Below, piece after piece: positions 49,501 through 62,696 of a DNA stretch of 64,000 nucleotides. Positions within the stretch are counted from its first letter, which is position 1. Every line of letters starts with the position of its first letter. The stretch covers positions 115,162,937-115,226,936 of the forward strand of contig NC_134462.1 of the NCBI RefSeq assembly GCF_047948215.1, given 5' to 3'. The position numbers and the translations under genes were made by a program. The notes beneath the pieces were generated by a model that worked only from the letters and a program-made list of their open reading frames with translations, made no database searches and was not told the origin of the DNA. Source of the DNA: Lycorma delicatula (lineage: Eukaryota > Arthropoda > Insecta > Hemiptera > Fulgoridae).

Positions 49501-52500
49501 ATCAGTATTTCTGGCTGAGTGAAGAAAAAAATGAAAAACCACGAATAACATCTAAAATGAGCAAAAACACGGTATAACTGTTATTCTTGAGAAAAAATAT
49601 TCCAAATTTCAAAGGAAACCTTTGTCTCAGATCAAGTTGCTTACAACTTTTGATTAGTTACAAATAGATAAAATTTCCAACGAATTCTGTTACAAAATTG
49701 AATTAAACGTTTTTGTTTTTTTTATAACTTTTTGTGTAATACAGAAAGTTATTAATCCCAGATTTGTTTTCCGATATGTTATCTATAGGATACCTTACAA
49801 CAACATATTATAAAAAGAATTATTAAAATTAAATTTGAAACAACTTTTTATAAAATCTTTTCTAAAATCTGTTGAAAGAATATGACTGATTAAAGGAAAA
49901 TATTATTTCTCAAATAATACATATAAAAAACCTGACGAGTTGAAAATTGTGTCAAAAAAAAGAATGGTTATACGCAACTACAATAACAACTTATAAAAAC
50001 GGTACTAAGCTATTTCAGTATAAAATATGTCTTGAAGTTCTCATATGTAGTCATTTCAAATGTAGAACATTTGATATTCTTAGACTAGGGAATCAGAGGA
50101 TGAGTGTAGTATAAATATGCTACTGTAGTACTTCAGTATTTACATATATACTACTTATAAAACCTTACGATATAGGGTCCTGGAAAGGAAGTATGAACAA
50201 TACACACTAGCGCAATAAACTACTAGTAGAATTTTGCGCCTTCAGTACGCATACATACAATATGTAATACATACAACTTTATAGACTAAATGTCTAATCT
50301 TATAAATAAGTTTACGAGTTTATATTATCATTTATCTACAGTTTTCTATGTATGTAGACTGCTAAAAGAGGTTAAAAATGTACTGTTAATTCATGGATAA
50401 ATTTGTTTTAAACCGAATAAAAATAATGGGTCTCATAATGAAAATTATAAATTAAAATATGTAATATAAAATAAAAATTAAATATAATTTTCTATTTAAA
50501 AAAAAAAAAACATTAAAATATAATTAAATTAAATAAAATGAAATTTTCTAATCCAAAATCAATTTCAGGAAATTTGACACATATTACCAAACAATATACT
50601 TACTGTTTTTATTTGATCAGATGATAAATTTTTTAAACTTTGGAACAAAGCAAAATATCTCAGCTGATTACACTACAGATTATTTTTAATCGATGTAAGT
50701 CAAAGGAGCTAAACTGTATCAATCAGTTTAATGAAGTAAAATTTATTTATACCTTTAGCAAAATAATTTACAATTTACTACTAATCAGAACACACGGGAA
50801 TGAAATTGAAAATTTGTAGTTGGTACAACTGCTACCGAATTGAATACCTAAATATAAGCTTAACGTACGTAAATTTAAACGATTCGTATATGTGTAGGAT
50901 GATTGCATATATAAATACAATAAAAACAAATACACAACGAACTGAATACACCGACATTAACGATGTTTATATTACCTCTATAAACAACAAATAATATTTT
51001 ATTATAAAATACTAGTATTCTCTCTGACAATTCCCTTTGTTTTTTGTGTCCGTGTAAACCTTTATTATATACCTCCTATAGCCACAAAAAGTAACATCGC
51101 TGATTACATAATCAAACGATCTATATTAGACAAAACCAAACTACGTAGTTTTCAATAAAATCTCCCCATTGTACTTTACTCTGTAATCACTAAACTCTAC
51201 GCTTCATTAACTAACACAAACTTTTTTCTACATTATAGTAAATTGCTATTTCAAGTAAGGCACATAAATCTTGTTCTATTTTTCTAAATGCATAGTTTTA
51301 TAGATTATACTTATATTAAAAGTATATTTAATTAAATAATTTTTAATTTTAAAAAATAAAGTAATTTCACATAAAATTAAATTAACATAAAATTTTCTTT
51401 TATAAATATACTTTTGTTACAGAAACCGAATTATCCAGCGTACATTTTATATTTTCTATAAACATTATTTAATAAAAATCATTAAAAAACACACCATTTT
51501 TTTTAAATAAATACTTTAAACTTCAACTTTTAGAAGTCATAGCTTTGGAAAAACAAACTACTATCAACACTTTACCAACCCTTAATTTGGCCTTTTAAAA
51601 GAATCATTTTAAGTAAAAGAAAAAAATATTAACTTTATAGTTAAGTCCTTAAATGTTTGATTGATATTTTTTAACTAGCTGTGTCCCACAGAATTACTCA
51701 CGAGAATTTTTGATTTGTTCGCAGAACAATTTCTCAAAAGTCACACCAAACGTTTGCTAATACACTACTAGTTTAAAGGTTCATGATTTAGTCGTCATAC
51801 TGGAAAATTGGTCTATTTACATTTAAATTGGTATAAATTTTAGTTGAGCATCAAAGTAAGAATATTTAATATAGAATTTGACCGGAGTCATCTCTAAGAA
51901 TACAATGATTATTCATTACATAATATGAAATATAAAACTTTTATAAAACAATTTTGTCCAAAACCATTTTCCCCTCCCTCTCAAATTGGATTTTCGAAAA
52001 AAGTTGAAATGCGCCTTTTACAAAGAAAGATCTAAACATTAATTTTTTCGACACATACTTACAAATGTAATAAATAAAATACATTAAAGTAAAATGATTA
52101 TATATTACACCTATTATGTTATTTTACTTTTCAAAGGAGTGTCTAAATAACAATTTTCGCGACTGCATCAATTTTGTTTTCTGTGATGTAGGAATTCCTT
52201 AAAAAAAATGTTATCCCCTTTTAGCCTTCCCTTATAACCGATTTATATATATATACAGAGAGATATACAGAGAGATAATTTTTAGTCGAAATTTATAGAA
52301 GTTATAAAGTTTATGCTTAAAAGTAAGTAAAAAAAGCGTTGATCACCTAGAAGGCGAGAAAACCTGCGTTTTGATAAAAGTAAGAAAAGTAAAATAAGTA
52401 ATGGGATTGCTCTTTATACTGGAGGCAGCCTACGTATTATTTTTTATTCATAATCTTTCACTTTATTTTATTAAATAATTCTTTACCAAAAAATAAACTA

Positions 52501-53627
52501 TAACGAAAGAATAAATATTCTTAAAAACTGTCCAAGAATAAAACTTACTTTCATGTAAAAATATCTTCTGTTTAAATTATAATGAAAATCTTAAAATTGT
52601 GTTAGAAGAGGTCTCTCCACTACAAAAAAATCATCAAAATTTGTTCAAACAAATGGACCGATTTCAAGAAATAATAATTAAAAAGAAATACCTCTTATTT
52701 TCCTTTTTAATACATTAAGTAGAGATATTTTTCTATACAATCTTAAATTTATTAGTTAAAAGTACACGAAAGCCTTATAAGCGAAAGTTTTTGGTTCTTT
52801 ATGAACCAAGGGGTAGATTTTTGTAGAAGTTTTAGCCTTCATAAAGGTAATATATAAATTCCAACCAACTTTTTAAGTTTTAAAACCTATAAAAATTCAC
52901 TTACATAATGCTCAGACTCAGACGTTTTAAGTAAACTTTATCAGACAACTGATGTGTTTCACAATAATAACGAGATCTACGTTAACACATTTATCAGTGA
53001 TTTAAAAGAAAAGTTGATTAATTAACGGCTAAAACTGTGGACGACTTTATTTTAAAAATAAAGTTAGCATTTTATCAGTCGAAGAGGTAAATTTTACATA
53101 CTTATTACAAAACAGGAAAAGTCAATATCTGAAGCCAAAGAAATGAAGAAAGAAAATAAAGGAAATGCTTTTGTGTGAAAGTTTGTAAAGTCTTAAGATG
53201 GAAAACATATTTTGGCTTAATAACATACAAAGGGGAAGAGTACTTTTAAAGATAGGAAAAACATACTAATATACAGTGCTGAATATATTATAATAAAGCA
53301 CTCCTAATGATATGTAAAACTAAATATTTTATTGATCTACTTGTTTCTTTTTCTTTTTTTTAATATATATAACTTATTTTATTTGAAGAGTGACAAGAAA
53401 TAATCATAAATAGGAAATTAAACATTATTCTTTCAATTTTTTGGGTCTTTATTTATCTCTTTTCTATACAATATAGATCAAATATTTATGTCAATATACA
53501 TTTAAAATTAGTTCAATAGGATGACTAATATTTATTTTAAAAATTTCTTTATTACTTACTGATTTTTTACGCCAACAACTCTTATTTTATCTTACTTATT
53601 AGCAAAGATATTATTTTAGACAGCTTA
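46506..53627. other. Long AT-rich intron stretch without recognised genes
   Basis: It holds only short open frames without similarity to known families. One at 47727-47936 (SYCKEIFYLKNFRSVRAYNR) is open but unassigned. A short (CA)n occurs at about 48791-48806. Confidence 0.5.
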
Positions 53628-53700
53628 TAATGTGGTAGCAACAGATGATTCTAGGTTCAAGCCCCGATTAGACATAGCATTTTTCATACACTACTAATTT
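53628..53700 (+). repeat. SINE family 1, small degraded copy
   Basis: TGTGGTAGCAACAGATGATT, GGTTCAAGCCCCGATTAGAC and CATTTTTCATACACTAC follow the head and first part of the body of this family. Box B has one change. Confidence 0.55.
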
Positions 53701-54102
53701 TATTTCATATATGTCACTGTAATTAGACAACTTATATTTACTTAGGAAAATAAAAATATATAAATAACGGTTCAGTTTTAAACACTAAATCAATTTTTTT
53801 TCCTTTTGGAATTGACTACTTACAACCTTAATTGAATGATAAAAAATTAAACGTTCTAAATCTCTAAAGAGACGATTTGAAAGAATTTTTAATTTTTTTT
53901 TATTACTATTTTTATTGGATAGTTTTAATGTAATTATAAATAAATACAAACCATCCTATTATTTAAAATATTTTCAAACAGAATTTTAACTAAATTTGCT
54001 TTATGTAAGAAATTTAATTATATATATTATATGAATGAACTCGAATAAACTTAAAAGGTAAAAATATCAATACGTATTTCCGAATTCAATAGAGCATTGA
54101 TC

Positions 54103-54320
54103 TTATTCAACGGTATTCGATAGCAATGTTTCTTGCCAACCATGGAGTATTAGTGATGATTCTGAGGTCGTTGTTTGGAAACGGTGGTAAATTTCTAGGT
54201 TGCTGTTGTCAGTAATTCCGAACAACTGAATCTGATAAATCCAGAATTGTTTCAAAATTGTTTTATACAGCAATATATTGTTATATAATGACAAATCTGA
54301 TTTTCTTCTAGGTAACTAAA
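54103..54320 (-). pseudogene. Jockey-like LINE reverse-transcriptase fragment
   Basis: The minus strand reads PRRKSDLSLYNNILLYKTIL, then KQFWIYQIQLFGITDNSNLE and IYHRFQTTTS. A one-base frame change then gives RIITNTPWLARNIAIEYR. This is the segment after the RT core of Jockey-type elements, whose usual form is LLYK..LKP.WTYG.QLWG...SN...IQR.Q.K.LR.I..APW. Only about 70 residues are left. Confidence 0.82.
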
Positions 54321-54742
54321 AAAATCATTCAGTTACTTGAGAATTATACACGTTTATTTTATAATAAAATTATTTTTCTTTTATCCAGACGTATTCCCAA
54401 ATATTCATATTTTTCTGTTGTCGTCATCATTCATTTTTTTACAGTTGGGTATTTTACTCAAAGTGCTGGATGCTAGTATTTATTTATTTTTTTATTTTAA
54501 ATAATCATTCTTGTTGCCACAATTAGAAAGTTTTGGTTGTTCTTGAATTTTTTGTGGAAGGTTTACGGATTTTATTCTTCTTGACAAGTAGTTTTGTCAG
54601 GAATCATGGTTATTTTCAGCCCATCGGTTTCCAATTAATTTTATACATAAATGTATGGGTTAAAATATTTAAAAAATATATATATATTTTACGTTTTAGT
54701 TTTTAGGAGTTTATATATGTAAAGTTTAGGATATTGAGAGAT

Positions 54743-54749
<7 letters not shown>

Positions 54750-54786
<37 letters not shown>
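54750..54786. repeat. (TA)n microsatellite
   Basis: About 18 TA units. Confidence 0.94.
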
Positions 54787-54789
<3 letters not shown>

Positions 54790-54984
54790 GTTTTTAATTT
54801 TAAAAAATCTATTATAAGGTGAGAAACTTCTGATCAAGATTCATTTGCACGGTAAAATAATCATTCGGAGTAGATCGATCCAATGTTCAATCAGTTTGAA
54901 GTATAAACATGTATTGACACTTAACAAAACTTTTGTATAATTAATGCGGTTTAAATAAACACTTACAAGTATAATATTTTATTT

Positions 54985-55298
54985 AGCCCACCTTGTGGTC
55001 TTGTGGTTAACTCGACGTCGCAAATCACTTAACAGTTGATTTTCGAAGTCGAAGGTTCTTAGGTTTAAATCCTAGTAAAAGTTAGTTGCTTTTATACGGA
55101 TTTGAATACTAGACAGTGGATACCGGTGTACTTTAGTGGTTGGGGTTTAATTAACCAACGTCTTAAGAATGGTCGGGCTGAATCTGTACAAGACTACACC
55201 TCGTCAAACATATCATCCTCGTCTCATTGGACTGTGGGGAGGTTACTTATTGTTCACTAGATGAACAGATTGTAACGTACACATTAGGAATAATAAAA
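54985..55298 (+). repeat. SINE family 2, full copy with target duplication
   Basis: A 314-bp unit from AGCCCACCTTGTGGTCTTGT through box B (GGTTTAAATCC) to TGAACAGATTGTAACGTACA and an A-rich tail. AATATTTTATTT occurs at 54973-54984 and 55299-55310 as the target duplication. It is the best guide, with 11419-11724, to the family's full length. Confidence 0.87.
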
Positions 55299-55845
55299 AA
55301 TATTTTATTTTACGTCAATGACAAAAATAGTAAATGTAAAAAATATCTATTTTTAATATTTTAATTAATTTTTTAACTAAGTCCAAAAAAAACAACAAAA
55401 CAAGAGTCTGATAAGTCATAAGTGTTTACAAAAATATTAAACATGAATAATAATAAATGAGACGAATGAAAAAAAATTAGATGATAAACATTCTACCGCC
55501 CTAATACAATTTGCTAAATTACTATTTAATATATATATATTGAGAAAAAACAAGATTTCTCAATTGTTTTTTAATCTCTGAAGTCACCTTCTACCTTGTT
55601 ATTCGATACATTTACTCGTAGATCAATGACTTTTGAACTTATAACTTTTACAATTCAGTATAATGGGATTTTTCCAAATATGCAAAATAAGCGGTTGTCT
55701 CAGATTTTGCCTCGTTGTTTGAAATGAACTTTTATCCCGTAAGCCATTTTATCAGGTTTGAGAAAACGAGGTAATCACTGGAAACTAAATTTGGTAAGTG
55801 AAAATAATTTTCAATTGTTTTCACATGCCAGATTCCTTATGAGGA

Positions 55846-56340
55846 TAGGTGTCGGTATGCCAGGTTGCACCATGGCATGACCATGGTGGAGATAAGGGGT
55901 TATAACATAACTACATGTGGGGAAAAAAAGGGGGGGGGCGAATCGTGGTCGCCGTGCAGGGCCAGGGATGCAGAGGACGTTCTGGCTCCTTCATATGCAA
56001 GAATGAGGGTTAGTCAGGGCGCTCCGATGATGCATTTGGGACCCTCAGGTATGATAGAGGCGACGCGGTGGTTTGCTGAGTGCGCGCAATGCGTCCTAGC
56101 AACCTAGGTCAGGAACGGGATGACCACTCCACCCCTGCCTTCTAGCGGAGGGGTGTAATGGTCTTCCAGAAGGGAAGGCTACTGCTCCTCGATGAAGCTA
56201 GAAGGACCCCGTTGAGACGCCCTCAGAGAAGGGAAAGACAGGGGGGCAGACGACTGCCACGACACCCTGAAGTTACTGTGTGAAGTTTAACGGCAAGGAC
56301 CGGTCACTTTGGGGGTGTTAAAAAAAGGATAAAAAAAAAA
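55846..56340 (+). mobile_element. Short GC-rich LINE 3' end (R1-like?) with 16-bp target duplication
   Basis: AGATTCCTTATGAGGA is repeated exactly at 55830-55845 and 56341-56356. Between the copies is 495 bp of markedly GC-rich DNA ending GGGGGTGTTA and an A-rich tail. This is the form of a 5'-truncated retroposon. Its composition resembles the 3' end of the R1-type relic at 17610-17830, but no protein homology is visible, so the class is a guess. The insertion cut the last third of the mariner gene. Confidence 0.8.
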
Positions 56341-56484
56341 AGATTCCTTATGAGGAAGGACATTATCGTGTTGACACAATAACTTTTGAACAGCACTTCT
56401 TTTGTCCAGATATAGACGTTTAGACTGAATAGGCCTTACGATTGATACACTAGTGAAGCGTAAACTCCCTGGTGGTGGTCCTTC

Positions 56485-56776
56485 ATTCTTTTTCTGTTTA
56501 TCCTGTTGAACCACCGTAAGGTATTACTTCAGAGGATAAATGAAGATGATATGTATGAATGTAAATGAACTGTACTTTTGTACAGTCTCAGGTCGACCAT
56601 TCCTGAGATGTGTGGTTAATTGAAACCCAACTACCGAAGAATACCGGTATTCACGATCTAGTATTCAAATCTGTGTAAAAGTAATTGCCTTTACTAGGAT
56701 TTGAACGTTAAAACTCTTGACTTCGAAATCAGTTTATTTGCGATGACGACTTAACCACAAGACCAGCCCGGTGTAT
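56485..56776 (-). repeat. SINE family 2, minus-strand copy A
   Basis: Reading the minus strand: TGGTCTTGTGGTTAAGTCGT, GATTTCGAAGTCAAGAGTT, GGGTTTCAATTAACCACAC and CAGGAATGGTCGACCTGAG, as in the full copies. It is flanked by the target-like sequence TGGTG(G/A)TGGTCCTTC at 56470-56484 and 56777-56791. Confidence 0.85.
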
Positions 56777-56791
56777 TGGTGATGGTCCTTC

Positions 56792-57061
56792 TTTCTTTTT
56801 CCTGTTTAGCCTCCGGTAATTTCCTTTCAGATAATACGTCAGAGGATGAATGAGGATGATATGTATGAGTGTAAATGAAGTGTAGTTTTGTACAGTCTCA
56901 AGTCGACCATTCCTTAGATATGTGATTAATTGAAACCCAACTACCAAACAACACCGGTATCCCCGATCTAGTATTCAAATCCATGTAAAAATAACTGACT
57001 TTACTAGGACTTGAACTTTGGAACTCTCGACTTCCAAACCAGGTGGTTTGGAAAGACGCGT
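56792..57061 (-). repeat. SINE family 2, minus-strand copy B
   Basis: Same family and orientation as copy A, 15 bp to its right. The flanks are TGGTGATGGTCCTTC (56777-56791) and TGGTGATTGTCCTGC (57062-57076). The right-hand flank runs directly into mariner sequence, so it represents the original target. Confidence 0.83.
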
Positions 57062-57559
57062 TGGTGATTGTCCTGCCCTTTATCACTATTTCCGCTATGA
57101 GCAACATACCACGAGAATCCTCAAAAACCGTTGGAATGACTTTTCTGTAGATGAAACAGTTTTCGTTTTTTTGGCGAATTTTTACCTGCTCTCATCTGCA
57201 GTTAGGGCTTTGGTATATAATGGTGAATAAATGTTTCATCAACTGTTATAAAAAACCAATAAAACTCAGCGAAATCGAGTTTACAAAAGTTGAAACACCC
57301 TCAAGAAATGTTCAGTCAAATGAGTATTTGGTCCACTGTTAAAAACGCGGCAACTATTATCGAGTGGAGAGCTATTTCATACCCAAAACATCGTGTAAAA
57401 CGAAGTGGTCACAATTTGTCGAGATGTTTGCAATGTCAGAGAATACGTGTATCTGCAATCGGCGGTCATTTAATACGATGCAGTTGATTTTTGTGAATAT
57501 TTCGTCGTCGTAGTGATTTGTGAGCCCCCCGAGCTTTCATTACCTTGAAAAAATGAACA

Positions 57560-60500
57560 TCGCGTGTAAATTCAGCATACATATATTTACCGTCGAAAAA
57601 AATTAAGGGTAACGATCCCTTAAAGAGAAATTTACATAAATCTTTCCGTAAATCCGTCGAGGTTACTTTTAAAAAAATTAATAATTTATAAAAGCTCGAA
57701 CTTAAATTTTTGCCATTTTTTCAGAAAATATCAAAACTTGTTTGCTTTACTCGGTCGCCACAAACTAAACCCAAGCATTTAAAAAATTCACAGCACGCTA
57801 CCATCATACTTGACAAATATCGTAGTCATAGTTGATCGTATTTACTTCATCTCAGTGTGAAGCCGAGAATTTCCCCTACGACCCCAGAATGTATATATAT
57901 ATATACATATATATTAAAAAAAAATAAACACAAATAAATATTTACTCATATTTTCTTTTGAATTATAATATTGCTATAAAATTTAGTGATAGAGTAATAT
58001 TAATATATTATCCGATTAAAATAATAAAACGTTATACACAATCCTCATATTTATTACAAATTAGCTACTAATATAATCGAGATTAAAAATCAGTTCGATA
58101 CTCAATAATACAGAACACTAAATACTGATAATTATATAAAGGAAATTAAAAAATACTAACTATAAATTTTATCGTTACACGCGATTTAAGGTCGTAATAC
58201 GTAGTAGTAGCTAGTATTGGTGTACTAACGCACGAAGAAAATATCTAGTAAAGGGAAAAAGGGATAAAGAAGTACAGGGATGAGGACAGACTGTCGCGTG
58301 ACCACAGTCTTCCCTCTTTTTTTTAGGGTAGGGAGTGGCGATTATTTTGATGAGATGGGGGTGCTCGCTTCACCCAGCATTTTCATTCCCTCTTCACGGT
58401 AGTCCTATACCCTCCTCATCTAGTCACTAAAAGTAGAAGCTGCCCCTTTGCAGACATTAGTGTATTTCATTTGCACCCTACATTACTTGAAATTCTCTTT
58501 TTTCTGTGTTTCTCTGTCTTTCTTACTCTTATCTAAAAGAATTTATAGTTTCCTCCCTAAATTTTTCTTATCTTTTCACACTCAAAAAGAAAAATCCTTA
58601 AAATTATTTTAAATTATCTTAAAATACTTTTGTTTTTAAAAATATTATAAGTCCTGTTTTTTTCCTAAAAAAACCTTTCCGTACCAAACGGAAAAAATCA
58701 AAAACTTCTAGTGGTTTTGCCAACGATTTCTGTTTTATCTACCAATAAGACAAAAAATTTGAGTAACCTATGAAAAGAAATTATAGTAACCAGTAACCCA
58801 TTAAAAGGTAATGGATAACAAAACCAAATTGTAAAATTAAATTATCTATATACCTGTGAATACAAATTCTTTTTAATTACTCGGAAGTCAAAGTACCAAA
58901 AAAATATATAATTCGTATAAAACTTTTTAAATTCTTATTTGTCTTGGTTCTTATCTCCTTGAAATCTTCTACAAAAACTTATGCAAAGACTTTAGATTAC
59001 AAAAAAAATATTACCGCACGATGGAAATAGTTTTCGCACAATAGAAATTCCGAAATAGTTTTTTCTAAAAATACTATAAAAAAAGTTTTCTTGAATTGTT
59101 TTGCAAAAACGTTTTTTGATAAAATTTAAATTTCAAACTTTTTTTTACGTTTAAATTAAATATATATATCTATATATATTAATAGAAAAAATTTGGTTTA
59201 ATATATTACTTACTTACCTTATTATCTAACCAAAATGCGTTGTTATTCTAACTCTAAGATTAGTTATAATTTAATTTTTCATAATCTCAAAAAGATGTGT
59301 ATTTTTTTAAATAATATTTAGCTAGTATATTTGACTAAGTAAAGAAAATAAAATCTACAAGAGGTGGCTCACCAATTGTTTGTATTTAAGTAACAAAACT
59401 AAATGAGTTGTATCGACTAATATTTTTACATAGTAGTAATAATAATAATACTAAGATAAACTATATTATTAGTACATAATAACAACTGATAACGAAATCA
59501 TTTTTTAATCTTTAGCATAGATTCATAGTACGAGAAACATTTTCCATTAATTCTTAGCTGTTTAAAAAGTTGATGTAACAAAACAAGGTGTCATTTTTCT
59601 TCAATGAATCACTTAAAATTTAGATAATAAACGATTCCATCATGATGCTAGTATTTCTTGAGATAACGTAGACGGAAATATTATACTGACTGCCGTTTTT
59701 AAATTTACGAATATAAACATTTTGATATTTATTTCAAGGAAAATAAAGGCTTTTCGGGATTTATTATTTAATGGAACCTTTTTATCTATTACTACTGCTA
59801 CAAATACACTGCTGAAATATTGAATGCCCTTTATATATCGGTAATAAAAATATAATAAACTTTTAAAAAGTTTGATTTTAAGTAAAAAGGTATGAATAAA
59901 GTCCATAGAAGCAAAATAAAAAGGTTAACTAGGTATTAAACGAAACAAAATTTTCAAATTAGGAAATAAAAAATTTAACAGGGGCTGTTCAACCAGCAGA
60001 ACCTTTGGTTTGGTATTTTGGTGCTTACGTACCACCGTATCACTGCCGCATCTTCTTCATACACTGCTGTATGGCAAGTTTAAACTTCTTGTTAGCAAAG
60101 AAGAAAACTTAATTCAACACATTGAACGTAGGGGCATCAGTACCAGAACAATTTCTTACTATACTGGTTTAACAAAGTAAGGTACGGCGAATACTTCGAA
60201 ATGATAAGCTCCATCCTTTTAATTTAGTCGTTCAGCGTTAACTTCGCTCGTCCTTTACGTCTAGCCAGAGATCGGAGGCCCTTAAACTCCCCTTCTGTTC
60301 GTTATCCTCACAGTTGTGAGAATAATACTATAAATAACAATTAAAGCATAAAAAGCTTTTTCCTCCAACGTTTCCCTTTTTCTTTCATATAAACTCTGGT
60401 AAGTTTCTGCTGTGAAGAAGCTCCCGTTGTTTATGTGTTTCTGAAGCACGAACGGCTTTATTTTGGCTTCAGGAGTTATTTGACCGATATAAATAACTCC

Positions 60501-61434
60501 ATCGCTGGCACTTCTATAAATTTGAGGGATATGAAATAAAAAGTTTCAATGCAAAATTTCCAAAACTATTAATTTTCCAACACCCTTTATTTAAACCTAT
60601 TTTCCCAGTATTATTATTTTTCCACTTCTAGTTATCCTGCTATTCAAAGATAATTTTTTCAATTATCATTCATCGATATCCATAGTAACGATCTTATTTT
60701 CTTGCTATGTTTTTGTAAATATAATCGCAAAATTTGAGGTTAGTTAGCGGCTACACTGAGCAAGTAAGAAGAGAGGTGGAGGCCTTTTGGTTCCCGTTTC
60801 CATTTCCGAGCATGACAATAGCAAATAGCTTCTGTTGCCACCAATATGTACACGATCGACATACTTAATCTGTACATTATTGATGAATTCGTTTCCATCC
60901 TTACGTGACCATGGTAGCTCTACAATCACGTCAATGCGAACTCGTTAAAAATTTAACTGCAACTCGTATTGCGAATTTATTGCAGTTTGAGTTTGTGTGT
61001 AACGCTCTCGGTCAGTATTAACAGATAATCATCATCGTGATTCTCGGTTAGGTACTGCTGACGAGAAACAGCTGTTTCAGAGAACCGTGATACTCTCATT
61101 CTTTTAAAAGACCTTGAATAATAAGAAAGTTTACTTTTCTTTCTTGAAGGCATATTTTTTTAACTTCTGACAATCCAATAACATCAGTGAAAATAAATCA
61201 TCAAAACCGATAAAATTTTGCTAAATGTAATGTAATTTAAGTTAATTAAAATAATATTATTAATAAATTAATAAAATATTACAATATTTAAAAATAATAA
61301 ACATTTTACAGATTAGGTTTAATGATTAGTGTATAGATATGAATGCAGCCTTTTTTCCCTTTACCATGGTAACAAAAATACAACGAAGTAAAAGGATTTT
61401 TTTTTCTTAAATGAATGTGTTTAATATCTTAACT
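57560..61434. other. Intron sequence, mostly without recognised genes
   Basis: A GC-richer patch at 58230-58450 and another at 59980-61100 (with GGGGCTGTTCAACCAGCAG and CACTTCTATAAATTTGAGGG) lack recognisable coding sequence. The minus frame 60929-60744 is unassigned. Confidence 0.4.
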
Positions 61435-61554
61435 CCAAATAGGGTTACACCGTGATAATGACCAAGCCTCAAGGTATAAAGCGCAAAGTTTTACTAAAAT
61501 CTGTCCAGTAGTTTTTAAGTTATGCGCGCCCAAGGACGATCCTAATTATTATAC

Positions 61555-61563
<9 letters not shown>

Positions 61564-61596
<33 letters not shown>
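61564..61596. repeat. (TA)n microsatellite
   Basis: About 16 TA units, with short CA and TG runs on either side. Confidence 0.93.
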
Positions 61597-61603
<7 letters not shown>

Positions 61604-61834
61604 CATATCTACGTTTACAAATAAAATATTTTCATATTTTTTAAAAATAAATTAATTATTAGAAATCAGGAATTATGGAAAACAATTACTGCACCAAAAC
61701 ATTATTATACTGCTATTCCAAAACAGTTGTTGGTTTTTACTAAAAATTGGACTTAATATAGAATATATATATATTTTGTTACCCGGATAATAAATACCGG
61801 GGTGCAATATAAAATGTACAAAAGAATTATACCT

Positions 61835-62014
61835 AGTCGGCCTCCGTGGTGCAAGTGATAGCGTCTCGGCCTTTCAACCGGAGGTCCTGGGTTCGAATCC
61901 CGGTCAGGCATGACATTCTTCACACACGTTACAAAACACTCATCTCATCCTTTTCGGAAAAGAATTGCTTGACTGCGGACCCCGAGGTTAAACAAAAAAA
62001 AAAAGAAGAAGAAA
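61835..62014 (+). repeat. SINE family 1, young full-length copy
   Basis: A 180-bp unit. Box A is TGGTGCAAGTG (61847-61857) and box B is GGTTCGAATCC (61890-61900); both fit the RNA polymerase III consensus exactly. The head resembles a tRNA: the 61850-61910 region ends in ATCCCGGTCAGGCA. The body ends GAGGTTAAAC and an A-rich tail with GAA repeats. AAAGAATTATACCT is duplicated at 61821-61834 and 62015-62028. The perfect duplication and promoter boxes suggest recent insertion. Confidence 0.88.
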
Positions 62015-62696
62015 AAAGAATTATACCTGAAGAGAAATTTTATACTGGCCCTGCTTTATTCGATCTCAGTAGAAGACCATACACCATAGATATTAATACA
62101 TTCAACTACATTATTATTAAGTAACGTAGAAATAAATTAACCGATACCATTATGTTATTTTATTACGTGTAGTGACCTACTTTCCTTTCAAAAGCTTTAG
62201 TAAAATAAACTGAAACCGTAAAATAAAGTACAGATTGTTATTATATTCTTTGCGTATAAAAATATTTACTTCTTGTTATTATTTAATTATAGTTTTATCA
62301 TCTTTTGGATTTTATCCAGGACTGATTTTTGTAGGACCATGTTTTAACCTCCATTTCTTTCTATTTTTTTATTTTTTCTCTTCCCAGAACTTCATTCTAT
62401 CTAATTGTTTTTGCGTTCCTCCCAAGATTTCATTTTTCGATTTTCTTTCCCGGTCTTTTTTTCTTGGTAAACATTATAATTTTGGTTAAAGTGAGGAAGT
62501 GATTTTTTGACAAGATTATCATATTTTCCCCTTGTTATACGTATATTATAACCTCTACTTTAAGCAGCAGTAAAATAAAAATTATAAAAACTTTACAGTT
62601 ATATAACGTTTGTCTATATTGAGTTTTCTTTTTTTAAATTAACTTACGTTGCCGATATTAAAGCAGTAAATAAAAATTTGTATTTTTGTATTTCAG

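Larger units (their letters stand above)
55570..57545 (-). pseudogene. Old mariner transposase gene split by three insertions
   Basis: On the minus strand, going down from 57545, the N-terminal DNA-binding part is heavily decayed. FLTVDQILI leads to FAEFYWFFITVDETFIHHYI, with the first catalytic Asp (about 57230). KVIPTVFEDSRGMLLIAEIV and IKGRTI follow (57140-57090). The gene is then interrupted by two SINEs (56485-57061) and resumes with SAVQKLLCQHDNVLPHKE, the second Asp (56400-56350). It is interrupted again by a LINE (55846-56340). The last part is SSDYLVFSNLIKWLTG, the third Asp, with KFISNNEAKSETTAYFAYLE. Stops occur throughout. No inverted ends were identified. Confidence 0.82.

Noticed and set aside
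61850..61912. Possible tRNA gene
   Set aside because: Promoter boxes fit, but the cloverleaf is not convincing, and the unit continues into a shared SINE body and A-tail with a target duplication.
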